The position numbers were made by a program, and so were the translations under genes. Under the pieces are notes generated by a model. The model saw only the letters and a program-made list of their open reading frames with translations. It made no database searches and was not told the origin of the DNA. 11,233 bases of DNA, from positions 1 through 11,233 of the forward strand of contig DXJI01000023.1 of the NCBI GenBank assembly GCA_019057595.1, given 5' to 3'. Source of the DNA: Candidatus Thorarchaeota archaeon (GTDB lineage Archaea > Asgardarchaeota > Thorarchaeia > Thorarchaeales > Thorarchaeaceae). Of this stretch, positions 1 to 6,008 are shown one piece after another. Within the stretch, counting starts at the first letter, position 1. Each line of letters opens with the position of its first letter.

Positions 1-81
1 AGGTATAGATGATTGGACTTAGCATTCCACAGATTGCTAGAAAATGGATTAGGTTCATGAACATCAGCTTCCCAACCAAAT

Positions 82-582
82 GTGCACGATAAAAGTCTAG
101 CTTGGAATCCTACTATCTTTGGAACACGTGTTCCAAGGAGACTGGTGGTCACAAAGCAGCTCGGAGTTTCCGAGATACATGGTTATCTCGCCTGGGGAGG
201 ACTGTATCATAAGAAAATGTGTAGGGACAATGCCACGCCAACCCGACCTGATTCTGAGGGCCTACAATTTCTTCTTGGGAAAACCTTGGTAGGCTGGGAA
301 GAGATCAGACAAGCTCTGGAGTTTGTTGAGGAGCAACGTAAGCATAGAATACACAGCCATCTGAGAATAGAGGTGTACGAATACAGTGAGAATTCGAATC
401 TAAAAGTAACATTCAGAACGGTTTCAGAACTTGATGAGTATCTGCATTCCCGTTTCAGAGGCATGCTTCTGAAGGGTGTAGGAGATTCACTCAAGATAGA
501 TGACATCCAAAGAGCTTCTGATGAGGTCTACGCAAGGTTCAACGAGATGGCCGATGTTCATGGACTTGTCATCTTGAACTGA
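82..582 (+). CDS. Hypothetical protein, 166 aa, family not recognised
   Basis: I do not recognise this protein. The reading frame is open from an in-frame TGA at 58-60 and the first usable start is GTG at 82; no Shine-Dalgarno sequence precedes it, so the start is uncertain and an internal ATG (residue 46, near 217) is an alternative. The C-terminal two thirds look like a normal soluble protein. A charged, probably helical stretch at residues 70-90 is followed by a probable beta segment around 93-112 (alternating hydrophobics, RIEVYEY and LKVTF) and another charged helical stretch at 135-158. There is no signal peptide, membrane segment or cysteine motif. The gene stands alone on its strand and converges on elp3, and a long inverted repeat lies just behind its stop. 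The N-terminal 45 residues are the least certain part. The gene could be a lineage-specific protein or a decayed remnant. Confidence 0.55.
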   Translation: MHDKSLAWNPTIFGTRVPRRLVVTKQLGVSEIHGYLAWGGLYHKKMCRDNATPTRPDSEGLQFLLGKTLVGWEEIRQALEFVEEQRKHRIHSHLRIEVYEYSENSNLKVTFRTVSELDEYLHSRFRGMLLKGVGDSLKIDDIQRASDEVYARFNEMADVHGLVILN

Positions 583-593
583 ACAAAAACCAA

Positions 594-675
594 GGCGGAC
601 ACACGGGCTAGTTTTTCGTAACATGCCCTCATTATACGAAACTCCCCCCTCCTACCACGACCCTGTGTGTTCGCC
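594..675. repeat. Nested inverted repeat / possible RNA hairpin between convergent genes
   Basis: The outer arms are 594-607 and 661-675. Read as + strand RNA they pair over 14 bp with one G·U pair (598/671) and one bulged base (664). Inside them, TTTCGTA (614-620) and TACGAAA (635-641) form a second 7-bp stem around a 14-nt loop; a shifted pairing (610-614 with 639-643) extends it with a two-base bulge. The structure sits 11 nt after the stop of the hypothetical gene and 9 nt beyond the stop of the convergent elp3. It could be a transcription end or processing structure for one or both genes, a small structured RNA, or a remnant of a short mobile element. The wobble pair favours a + strand RNA. 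Pairing was found by eye. Confidence 0.55.
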
Positions 676-684
676 ACCTTCTTC

Positions 685-2289
685 TTATCTCAAGTCCTTT
701 GATAGAAAAGGACCAAGATCTTTGAATCCATGATTGCGGTAGTACTCCTTCACACCGATTCCACTGTTGACCAGTATTCGGTCAACTCCAAGCTCTTCAC
801 GGCTGACCTGTTCTACGGTCGAAAGTAGCCTCTCGCCCAAGCCTAAATGCTGCCATGCTTGTGGGTCCCTCTCACCAATCTCAACAACAGGACCGTAGAC
901 CCTAAGCTCGCGAATCAGTGAGCATGATTTTTCGGTTATCTCGGGTCTATGAGCGTCAGCACTGGGCAGTCTGAGGCGTAGAAATGCTAGAATGACGTCA
1001 TGCTCGGGGACCTCATAGGAAAAGAAGATCTCCTTACCCTCAGACGCAGCATACTCCCTACGAACAGGCTGGATCGTATCCACATCTACATTCTCTTTTG
1101 ACCTCATATTGAAGTGACCTATCTCTCTGAACCTGATTGTAGGGTTTCTCAACCCGTCAGACTGCATCTTCCTGTGGACCAGTTCTCGAAGGTTGCCCTT
1201 ATCGAGACCCGCCTCGATTTGATGGAGGGGAATGTCACGCTGTATCCTCTGGATACGGACATATTCTGGCATTCTACTCACTGCTTCAGAAACCAGGTCC
1301 ACTACTTGGTCAGATGTGTAGGGGGCGTACTCATCAGCCAGCCACCAGTCGTAGAGCTTCGTGTTCTTCACTACAATTGTTGGGTAGATCTTGAGCATGT
1401 CAGGCTGGAAACGTGAATCTGAGAACAATAAATGGAAGGTTTCCAAGTCGCTCACAGGATCTGTTCCAGGAAGACCTGGCATGAGGTGATAACAGACCTT
1501 GAGACCGCTGTCACGGAGCATCTTAGATGCCTGTACGGTTTCACTGACACCATGACCACGTTCTACCTTCTGTAAGACTTTGTCAGAAAGAGTTTGAACA
1601 CCGATCTCGACACGTGTGGCACCCATATTGAGCATGTTGTCTATGCTCTCTTGAGTGACCCAATCTGGACGCGTTTCGAATGTCAGTCCCACATTGCGTA
1701 CTTCTGCTGTTTCGTTCATCTTCATGGCTTGGTCGAGGTCTTCACTTGTAAATCGGTTCATGGCGTCTAAGCAGCCCTTGACAAAGAATTCCTGATATTC
1801 TGAGGATTTGGAGCACCAGTCCCCACCCATTACGATGAGTTCGACTTTGTTTATGCTGTGTCCAATTGTATCCAGCTGATTAAGGCGGCTCTCGACCTGA
1901 CGATAGGGATCGAATTCGTTCTGCAGTCCTCTCATGGTGGCTGGTTCGTGACCTGTATAGCTCTGAGGTACACCAAGATCAGGACCACCGGGACAATACG
2001 CGCATTTCCCGTGAGGGCATTCGTGAGGAGATGTCATTGTCGCAACTACAGCGACACCAGAAACGGTACGCACAGGACGTTTCTGAAGGAATGGTCTGAG
2101 AATTTCGGCCTCTTCGGGAATTGTGGCCTGAAGAATATCAGCATTTGTTGGAATCCGAGCACGTTTGTACTTGGCACAGACTCTGTTCTTAAACCGATTA
2201 ACGACTTTCCGATTGAGTGGTTCACTCGAACTGAGTAGTGCATCAACTATCTCTCTGTAAACCTGATAGTCGTCATCGGTTGAGGGCAT
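685..2289 (-). CDS. elp3: Elp3: tRNA uridine(34) radical SAM/acetyl-CoA enzyme
   Basis: Archaeal Elp3 makes the 5-carboxymethyl group on wobble uridine U34 of tRNA, using S-adenosylmethionine and acetyl-CoA. Numbering from the ATG at 2289 (534 aa), the radical SAM cluster cysteines are C91, C96 and C99 in ECPHGKCAYCPGG. They are followed by the Elp3 signature SYTGHEPATM at 110-119. The radical SAM barrel continues to about residue 360. The C-terminal GNAT domain carries EIGER at 470-474, the acetyl-CoA pyrophosphate loop QHLGLGERLL near 479-488 and the tyrosine-containing GVKEYYRNHGF at 512-522. Length is normal for the family and nothing is truncated. The usual GGTF loop reads GGDW here (155-158). 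The frame also allows a TTG start at 2304; I prefer the ATG because a TATA-like box lies about 28 nt upstream of it, as expected for a leaderless transcript. It lies 45 nt behind a HEAT-like gene on the same strand. Confidence 0.95.
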   Translation of the reverse strand: MPSTDDDYQVYREIVDALLSSSEPLNRKVVNRFKNRVCAKYKRARIPTNADILQATIPEEAEILRPFLQKRPVRTVSGVAVVATMTSPHECPHGKCAYCPGGPDLGVPQSYTGHEPATMRGLQNEFDPYRQVESRLNQLDTIGHSINKVELIVMGGDWCSKSSEYQEFFVKGCLDAMNRFTSEDLDQAMKMNETAEVRNVGLTFETRPDWVTQESIDNMLNMGATRVEIGVQTLSDKVLQKVERGHGVSETVQASKMLRDSGLKVCYHLMPGLPGTDPVSDLETFHLLFSDSRFQPDMLKIYPTIVVKNTKLYDWWLADEYAPYTSDQVVDLVSEAVSRMPEYVRIQRIQRDIPLHQIEAGLDKGNLRELVHRKMQSDGLRNPTIRFREIGHFNMRSKENVDVDTIQPVRREYAASEGKEIFFSYEVPEHDVILAFLRLRLPSADAHRPEITEKSCSLIRELRVYGPVVEIGERDPQAWQHLGLGERLLSTVEQVSREELGVDRILVNSGIGVKEYYRNHGFKDLGPFLSKDLR

Positions 2290-2312
2290 GGATGAGTCTA
2301 TCAAGCTTTCCA

Positions 2313-2320
2313 GATTAATA
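2313..2320 (-). promoter_or_regulatory. TATA-like box, probable leaderless promoter of elp3
   Basis: On the - strand the sequence CTATTAATC is centred about 28 nt upstream of the ATG at 2289, the distance expected if transcription starts at the initiation codon. No Shine-Dalgarno sequence precedes that ATG. The box lies between the stop of the upstream gene (2335) and elp3, so elp3 may be transcribed both from here and by read-through. Confidence 0.35.
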
Positions 2321-2334
2321 GACTGCGGTGTGGC

Positions 2335-2907
2335 TTACTTCTCTGGAATAGCAGTGATTTCATCTAGAGTTGGGGTGTCGAGAGTTGACAAATCCTCTTC
2401 TGAGCCAATATATACTCCATGGACCTCGACTCCGAAACGTTTGCAGACATCCTGTAAGGTAGAGATGGCTGTCTTTGTCCAACCAGAAACATCTAGCTCT
2501 CCAGGAGCAGCTACCCCTCGTACCATTATACTGAATGGTTTGACGTGTTCTGCAGTGAGTACTTTGGCCACCATTGAGAGCACGAGTTTCCTCTCATCAT
2601 TGAGAGACTTTGCGTAGACCATGATCAGTCTATCCACTGCCTCAGTTGTGCCTAGAGCAACCAGAGCACTGATGGCTGTGAACCAGTTTTCATACTCATC
2701 AGAATTGAGCAGTTCTTCACAATAGTCCATAAGCAGTGAATCTCGTCTGCGTGCAAGTTCCTGTAACGCAGGTTTTCTCAGAACCAGATGAACTGTGTCA
2801 TCGTTCACCAAATTCCACAGCCGCGCACTATCGACATCGACATAAAGAGGGGTATGGTTTTCGATATGGGGAGGCGTCGACAGGAGGCGCAGCCGTGGTC
2901 GGGTCAT
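2335..2907 (-). CDS. HEAT-repeat-like helical protein of unknown function, 190 aa
   Basis: I do not recognise a named family. The centre (about residues 30-130) consists of amphipathic helices in pairs with the rhythm of HEAT/armadillo-type repeats, for example [20 protein letters not shown] at 74-93, followed by [12 protein letters not shown] at 106-117. Residues 138-165 form a further helix and a hydrophobic stretch, and the last 25 residues are acidic and probably loose. There is no signal peptide, membrane helix or metal motif. Such folds usually bind other proteins or nucleic acid. The gene ends 45 nt before the preferred elp3 start on the same strand, so the two may be co-transcribed, which raises a role alongside Elp3 as an inference only. 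The ATG at 2907 has no Shine-Dalgarno sequence, but a TATA-like box lies about 24 nt upstream, which suggests a leaderless message. Confidence 0.7.
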   Translation of the reverse strand: MTRPRLRLLSTPPHIENHTPLYVDVDSARLWNLVNDDTVHLVLRKPALQELARRRDSLLMDYCEELLNSDEYENWFTAISALVALGTTEAVDRLIMVYAKSLNDERKLVLSMVAKVLTAEHVKPFSIMVRGVAAPGELDVSGWTKTAISTLQDVCKRFGVEVHGVYIGSEEDLSTLDTPTLDEITAIPEK

Positions 2908-2925
2908 GTAATCCGGTGTCGGTCG

Positions 2926-2935
2926 AGACTATTAA
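2926..2935 (-). promoter_or_regulatory. TATA-like box, probable leaderless promoter of the HEAT-like gene
   Basis: The - strand reads CTTAATAGTC here, centred roughly 24 nt upstream of the ATG at 2907. No ribosome-binding site lies between them, so a transcript beginning at or near the ATG is the simplest reading. The box lies back to back with the S30e promoter within the 111-nt divergent spacer. Confidence 0.4.
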
Positions 2936-2962
2936 GGTCGTACACGGGTGTCAATTGGATAG

Positions 2963-3010
2963 GTTTTTATGAGAACTTTTCTGATTCACGAACAGAGCCC
3001 ATAAAGGGGA
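2963..3010 (+). promoter_or_regulatory. Promoter and ribosome-binding site of the S30e gene
   Basis: An AT-rich TATA-like element (GTTTTTAT, 2963-2970) would place the transcription start near 2993. The short leader then contains AAAGGGGA at 3003-3010, a purine-rich Shine-Dalgarno-like sequence 8 nt before the ATG at 3019. No other start in the frame has both signals. Confidence 0.45.
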
Positions 3011-3018
3011 ATATCAAG

Positions 3019-3180
3019 ATGCCTGGTTCACACGGTTCACTCACAAAAGCTGGCAAAGTTCGCGAGTCCACACCAAAAGTACATGGTCGTGAACGCCACT
3101 CACCAATTCCTCGCGTACGCAACAAGAGGAACTACGTAAAGAGAGTTATCAAAGGGCAGACTATTGGTGTGAGGAAGTAG
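3019..3180 (+). CDS. rps30e: Small ribosomal subunit protein S30e (eS30)
   Basis: This 53-residue, very basic protein begins [15 protein letters not shown], the hallmark N-terminus of archaeal and eukaryotic S30e. It continues with TPKV (18-21) and a basic core, [12 protein letters not shown] (31-42), that contacts 18S/16S-type rRNA near the decoding region of the small subunit. There is no ubiquitin-like fusion of the kind found in animals (FAU). The frame is open much further upstream, but that stretch lies opposite the HEAT-like gene and lacks S30e similarity, so the ATG after the AAAGGGGA site is the start. The C-terminus runs about ten residues beyond the conserved NYxKR block ([10 protein letters not shown]). 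In position and basic/glycine character this tail recalls the end of eukaryotic S30. The gene is monocistronic, with the primase gene converging 39 nt downstream. Confidence 0.95.
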   Translation: MPGSHGSLTKAGKVRESTPKVHGRERHSPIPRVRNKRNYVKRVIKGQTIGVRK

Positions 3181-3219
3181 GCAGTACCTCTATTCGTTCT
3201 CATCATTATTCCTTGACTA

Positions 3220-4926
3220 TTACGTCCTAGTCAGTTGTTCCTCCACATTCCAAGGACGCCAAGGTTTCCGTTCTTTCTTGTTCGAGTATCGTGACTCATA
3301 ACGTTGGTAGGTTTCAGGTGTAAGATTTGATGCCACAGCGGGGGAGAATTTCAGCAGAATAGACACATCACCGACCACCTGTTCAGCGAGCGATTCAAGG
3401 TGCTTCTTCGTCAGAGTTCCGGGATTTGGTTTCATAGTCCTATGGTCTTGAAGAAGGTCCTCTTTCACCTGTTGTTGCTGTGCGAGCTTTCTCATGTATC
3501 TCCAGATCCTATACTCTGATCCGATTTGACCAAACTGATTTTGTATGCTCCTACTAACAAGACCGGTCTTAAAATGAGGAGATAGTGCTGTTCTGAACAC
3601 ACCCTTTGGATGAGAGATGATGTCTACACCTAGTTTGGTGATGAACCTGTCCTCCAACGGTCCTACAGTAATGAGCTGTTCGGGGGTCTCGATTCCTAGA
3701 GCTTGAAGGGTCTGTTCTGATATTGGTACATTCGACCAATCTATGTGCATTTGTTTGGCTCTAAGAACCAATGCCTGTGTAAGTGTCTTGAGGCCGATGA
3801 AGGGGCGGAGAAAAGATTCAGTGGTCTTCTTCTTTACGATGTACTTGTCTATCCTGAATGCAGTTTCTCGATATGGTTCTATCTCTATCCATTCACTGCC
3901 AACAGCCCCTTGCTCTATGAGCCAGTAAACGTGAATTCCACGGGATCCACTGAACTTGATTGCGGGAGATGGCCATTGTAGCTGGGCTCCCAGTTTTAGG
4001 ACTGCATCGACTAGAGCACACTGTAGAGACCATGTGGTTTCAGGTCCCAGGAGGGACTGTAGCATCCAGCGAGCATCTAAGTCGATACATACCTTTCCCA
4101 CTTCGTTGTTTCTGGTTTCGCATGAACTGTAGAAAGCATAGAACCCTTTGTTCTCGACTAAATCTATGACGTCAGCAGGCGTGTCAATCGATAGGTGTTC
4201 CTTTGATCCCTTATTGTAAAGGTAACGCCGGACTGTCTTCTCACCACGTTGTGCCTTGTCAGCCTTCATATAGAATCCCTTACACTCCTCTACAATTTGT
4301 TCAGCAACTCCAGGTGTATGGAAGTATTCGATGGCCTCGGTCTTGTTGTCCTCACGCAACCAATGTTTCCATGGCACCTTCTTGCCTAGTTCTTGGTGCA
4401 CAATCATATCATCAGGGTTGGGGGGCACAGTAGCCCAAGTGGTCAAGTTGGCACTCTCAGCGTACTGGAACCAATCAGGTGTAATCATCTTGAGTAGAAC
4501 TCGTAGCACAATCATCGTGGACAGGAATGACTCCCGACAGGGTATGGACACCTCGATGGACCTGAGTAGTTGATGCTTTCCCTTTCGTACTGCAGTTGTG
4601 ATTCTATGTGGCAGTGTGCTATGGGCAAAATCTAGTACATTGAACATGTTAGACCTGAGATTAGTGATGGCCCAATCTACATCACTGAACCGTTTGTGTA
4701 TCTTTTCTGTCAGTTTCTCAACACGGTGATTCCATCCATAGTTGTTGTCTTCGAGCAGGTCCAAATCGGGGTAGACTAAATCCAGGGTGCAACCTACATA
4801 TCCATCGATATGATTCTGAGATGCAAAATCAGATAGCGCAGATATCGCGTTATCAACTAGAGAATCAAAATCAATGAGTCTGTCAAGTAGTTTGATATCA
4901 TATGCCCGAGTTGATTTGTAGGTCAT
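3220..4926 (-). CDS. priS: Archaeo-eukaryotic primase superfamily protein, PriS-like (568 aa, extended N-terminus)
   Basis: Primase small subunits synthesise the RNA/DNA primers that start DNA replication. The three catalytic motifs are visible. Motif I is the metal-binding DLD at 282-284 in KVCIDLDAR, preceded by a FYAFYSS strand like the hYYS element of PriS. Motif II is FSGSRGIHVYW at 325-335. Motif III contains D435 in LGVDIISHPKG, followed by SPHFKTGL (449-456), which matches the SLHGKTGL block of archaeal PriS. Two features are odd. Archaeal PriS is usually about 330-400 residues, whereas here about 200 unrecognised residues precede the catalytic core. The cysteine/histidine zinc cluster normally found between motifs I and II is absent: only C303 occurs there. 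The C-terminal end is basic. It could be the main replicative primase or a diverged paralogue. The ATG at 4926 has GGAG about ten bases upstream. The gene symbol is provisional. Confidence 0.8.
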   Translation of the reverse strand: MTYKSTRAYDIKLLDRLIDFDSLVDNAISALSDFASQNHIDGYVGCTLDLVYPDLDLLEDNNYGWNHRVEKLTEKIHKRFSDVDWAITNLRSNMFNVLDFAHSTLPHRITTAVRKGKHQLLRSIEVSIPCRESFLSTMIVLRVLLKMITPDWFQYAESANLTTWATVPPNPDDMIVHQELGKKVPWKHWLREDNKTEAIEYFHTPGVAEQIVEECKGFYMKADKAQRGEKTVRRYLYNKGSKEHLSIDTPADVIDLVENKGFYAFYSSCETRNNEVGKVCIDLDARWMLQSLLGPETTWSLQCALVDAVLKLGAQLQWPSPAIKFSGSRGIHVYWLIEQGAVGSEWIEIEPYRETAFRIDKYIVKKKTTESFLRPFIGLKTLTQALVLRAKQMHIDWSNVPISEQTLQALGIETPEQLITVGPLEDRFITKLGVDIISHPKGVFRTALSPHFKTGLVSRSIQNQFGQIGSEYRIWRYMRKLAQQQQVKEDLLQDHRTMKPNPGTLTKKHLESLAEQVVGDVSILLKFSPAVASNLTPETYQRYESRYSNKKERKPWRPWNVEEQLTRT

Positions 4927-5128
4927 TCAATAGTCTCCAGTTCACTTATTCAGAAATCTGGAAATTCTAAGCATTACTGGTTACGGCGAGTGTCAATATA
5001 CACCCCTATAATTGCAAAAACAATACTTTCAGACATGACCCTATATGGTGTAAGTAGCTAGGGTGCTTAATAGGCAGCAATGAGCACAGTATTGGGATTT
5101 GTAGGTCTTTTTCAATGTCCATCAATAC

Positions 5129-5281
5129 ATGATTTCGGTGCAAAAATTGTGTGAAACGATTGTTCTCAAGAATGGTACACGATGGAAATCTCTTGGAGAG
5201 GCGGGAAGTCACCATATCACCAGTGGTGAGATGATACTAATATGCCCCTCATGTCACAAGGCATACATTGTGCAAAGTTGA
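5129..5281 (+). CDS. Candidate small CPxC (zinc-ribbon-like) protein, 50 aa
   Basis: The frame is open from a TAG at 5102-5104; ATG at 5129 gives 50 residues ending at TGA 5279-5281, 46 nt before rnhB. The product has C8, H28, H29, and C40 and C43 in ICPSCHKAY (39-47). A CPxC knuckle followed by a basic and an aromatic residue is typical of half a zinc ribbon. Codon choice resembles that of the neighbouring genes. No convincing Shine-Dalgarno sequence precedes the ATG; CTTAATAG at 5066-5073 could be its promoter. A second short frame, 5080-5154, encodes MSTVLGFVGLFQCPSIHDFG and ends inside this one. The two might be pieces of one gene broken by a frameshift, but that is only a possibility. 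No family is recognised, and the ORF could be chance. Confidence 0.4.
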   Translation: MISVQKLCETIVLKNGTRWKSLGEAGSHHITSGEMILICPSCHKAYIVQS

Positions 5282-5298
5282 CTGGTTTGACCGAATGG

Positions 5299-5324
5299 TA
5301 ATAAGTCACTAGAACCACAGGTGA
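5299..5324 (+). promoter_or_regulatory. rnhB TATA-like box and ribosome-binding site
   Basis: TAATAAG at 5299-5305 lies about 26 nt before the ATG at 5328, and AGGTGA at 5319-5324 matches the archaeal 16S anti-Shine-Dalgarno with a 3-nt spacer. If transcription begins at the ATG, the AGGTGA would not be in the message. If the transcript begins further upstream (for example with the small CPxC ORF), AGGTGA is the working site. The sequence alone does not decide between these. Confidence 0.35.
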
Positions 5325-5327
5325 AAC

Positions 5328-6008
5328 ATGACCAGAAAGAATCAGCTCCATGGAATCGCAGGAGTGGATGAGGCAGGCAGAGGTCCAATGATTGGACCGC
5401 TGGTCATATGTGGAGTATTAGTGAGTTCAGAAGAGATTCCTGAGTTGGAACGATTAGGTGCCAGGGACTCGAAGACTTTGTCTCCGTCACGACGTCGAAT
5501 TCTAGATCAGAGAATAAGGAATCTTGCCACCAAAATAGAGATCAGGTCAGTTTCTGCAGCCGAGATTGACCGACTCAGAAGGCGAACGACACTGAACGAG
5601 ATTGAAGTTACAGAGTTCGCTTCGGTTGTCAAATCTTTGAAACCACAGGAAGTGTATCTTGACGCAGCTGATGTCAACGCTGAGCGTTTTGGAAACAAGA
5701 TTGGTGAGTTGAGTGGTATTGCTGCCCTAGGTGCTGTGATTGTTTCAGAACACAAGGCAGACTCAAAATTCCCCATTGTGTCTGCGGCATCAATCCTCGC
5801 AAAGGTTGAACGAGACCGGATTGTCGATGAGATGCATAATAAATATGGAGATTTTGGTTCTGGATACCCCTCTGATCCAAAGACCATCAGGTTTGTGCGA
5901 GGCCTATTTGAGGAAGGTCATGCATTACCTCCCATAGTAAGAAAGAGTTGGGATTCTGTCAGAAAGATTCGTGAGTCTACAGAACAATCTACACTCGACT
6001 CATTCTGA
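5328..6008 (+). CDS. rnhB: Ribonuclease HII
   Basis: RNase HII cuts the RNA strand of RNA/DNA hybrids and single ribonucleotides embedded in DNA, so it helps remove primers and misinserted ribonucleotides. The 226-residue protein has all the archaeal RNase HII blocks: GVDEAGRGPMIGPL at 12-25 with catalytic D14 and E15, DSKTL at 47-51, YLDAAD at 110-115 with D112, and EHKAD...SAASILAKVERDR at 141-164 with D145. It also has the substrate-recognition block GSGYPSDPKT at 178-187. Length is typical. The extreme C-terminus, QSTLDSF at 220-226, matches a PCNA-interacting peptide (PIP box) with one terminal aromatic, as in other archaeal RNase HII proteins. ATG at 5328 follows AGGTGA. Its stop codon directly abuts the stop of the convergent regulator gene, with no spacer. 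Confidence 0.96.
   Translation: MTRKNQLHGIAGVDEAGRGPMIGPLVICGVLVSSEEIPELERLGARDSKTLSPSRRRILDQRIRNLATKIEIRSVSAAEIDRLRRRTTLNEIEVTEFASVVKSLKPQEVYLDAADVNAERFGNKIGELSGIAALGAVIVSEHKADSKFPIVSAASILAKVERDRIVDEMHNKYGDFGSGYPSDPKTIRFVRGLFEEGHALPPIVRKSWDSVRKIRESTEQSTLDSF

Larger units (their letters stand above)
4927..5327. other. 401-nt divergent spacer between the primase-like gene and rnhB
   Basis: This is the only long gap in the window. Next to the primase gene it carries GGAG (about 4936-4939 on the - strand) and a TATA-like GTATATTGAC (4993-5002, - strand), which would give a leader of roughly 45 nt. The right half contains a candidate small + strand ORF (5129-5281) and the rnhB signals. A perfect 5-bp hairpin TCACC-AGT-GGTGA lies at 5217-5229. 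TATA-like CTATATGG (5041-5048) and CTTAATAG (5066-5073) could serve the small ORF. I see no tRNA, CRISPR or terminal repeats. Confidence 0.5.

Noticed and set aside
9..92. 27-codon ORF at the left edge, possibly a frameshifted start of the gene at 82
   Set aside because: No ribosome-binding site, no recognisable sequence, and no clear continuity with the next frame; too little upstream sequence to judge.
1858..2238. 126-codon + strand ORF opposite elp3
   Set aside because: Antisense shadow of a well-conserved gene, with no start signal or family likeness.
2788..3018. In-frame upstream extension of the S30e gene
   Set aside because: It runs opposite the HEAT-like gene and through the divergent promoter; S30e similarity begins exactly at the ATG at 3019.
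5006..5215. 69-codon ORF on the - strand in the spacer before rnhB
   Set aside because: No ribosome-binding site, no recognisable motif, and it overlaps the primase promoter region and the better + strand candidate at 5129-5281.
5217..5229. 5-bp hairpin TCACC-AGT-GGTGA as an operator or riboswitch
   Set aside because: Short stem of a kind common by chance, and it lies within the candidate small ORF; no matching copy seen near other starts.
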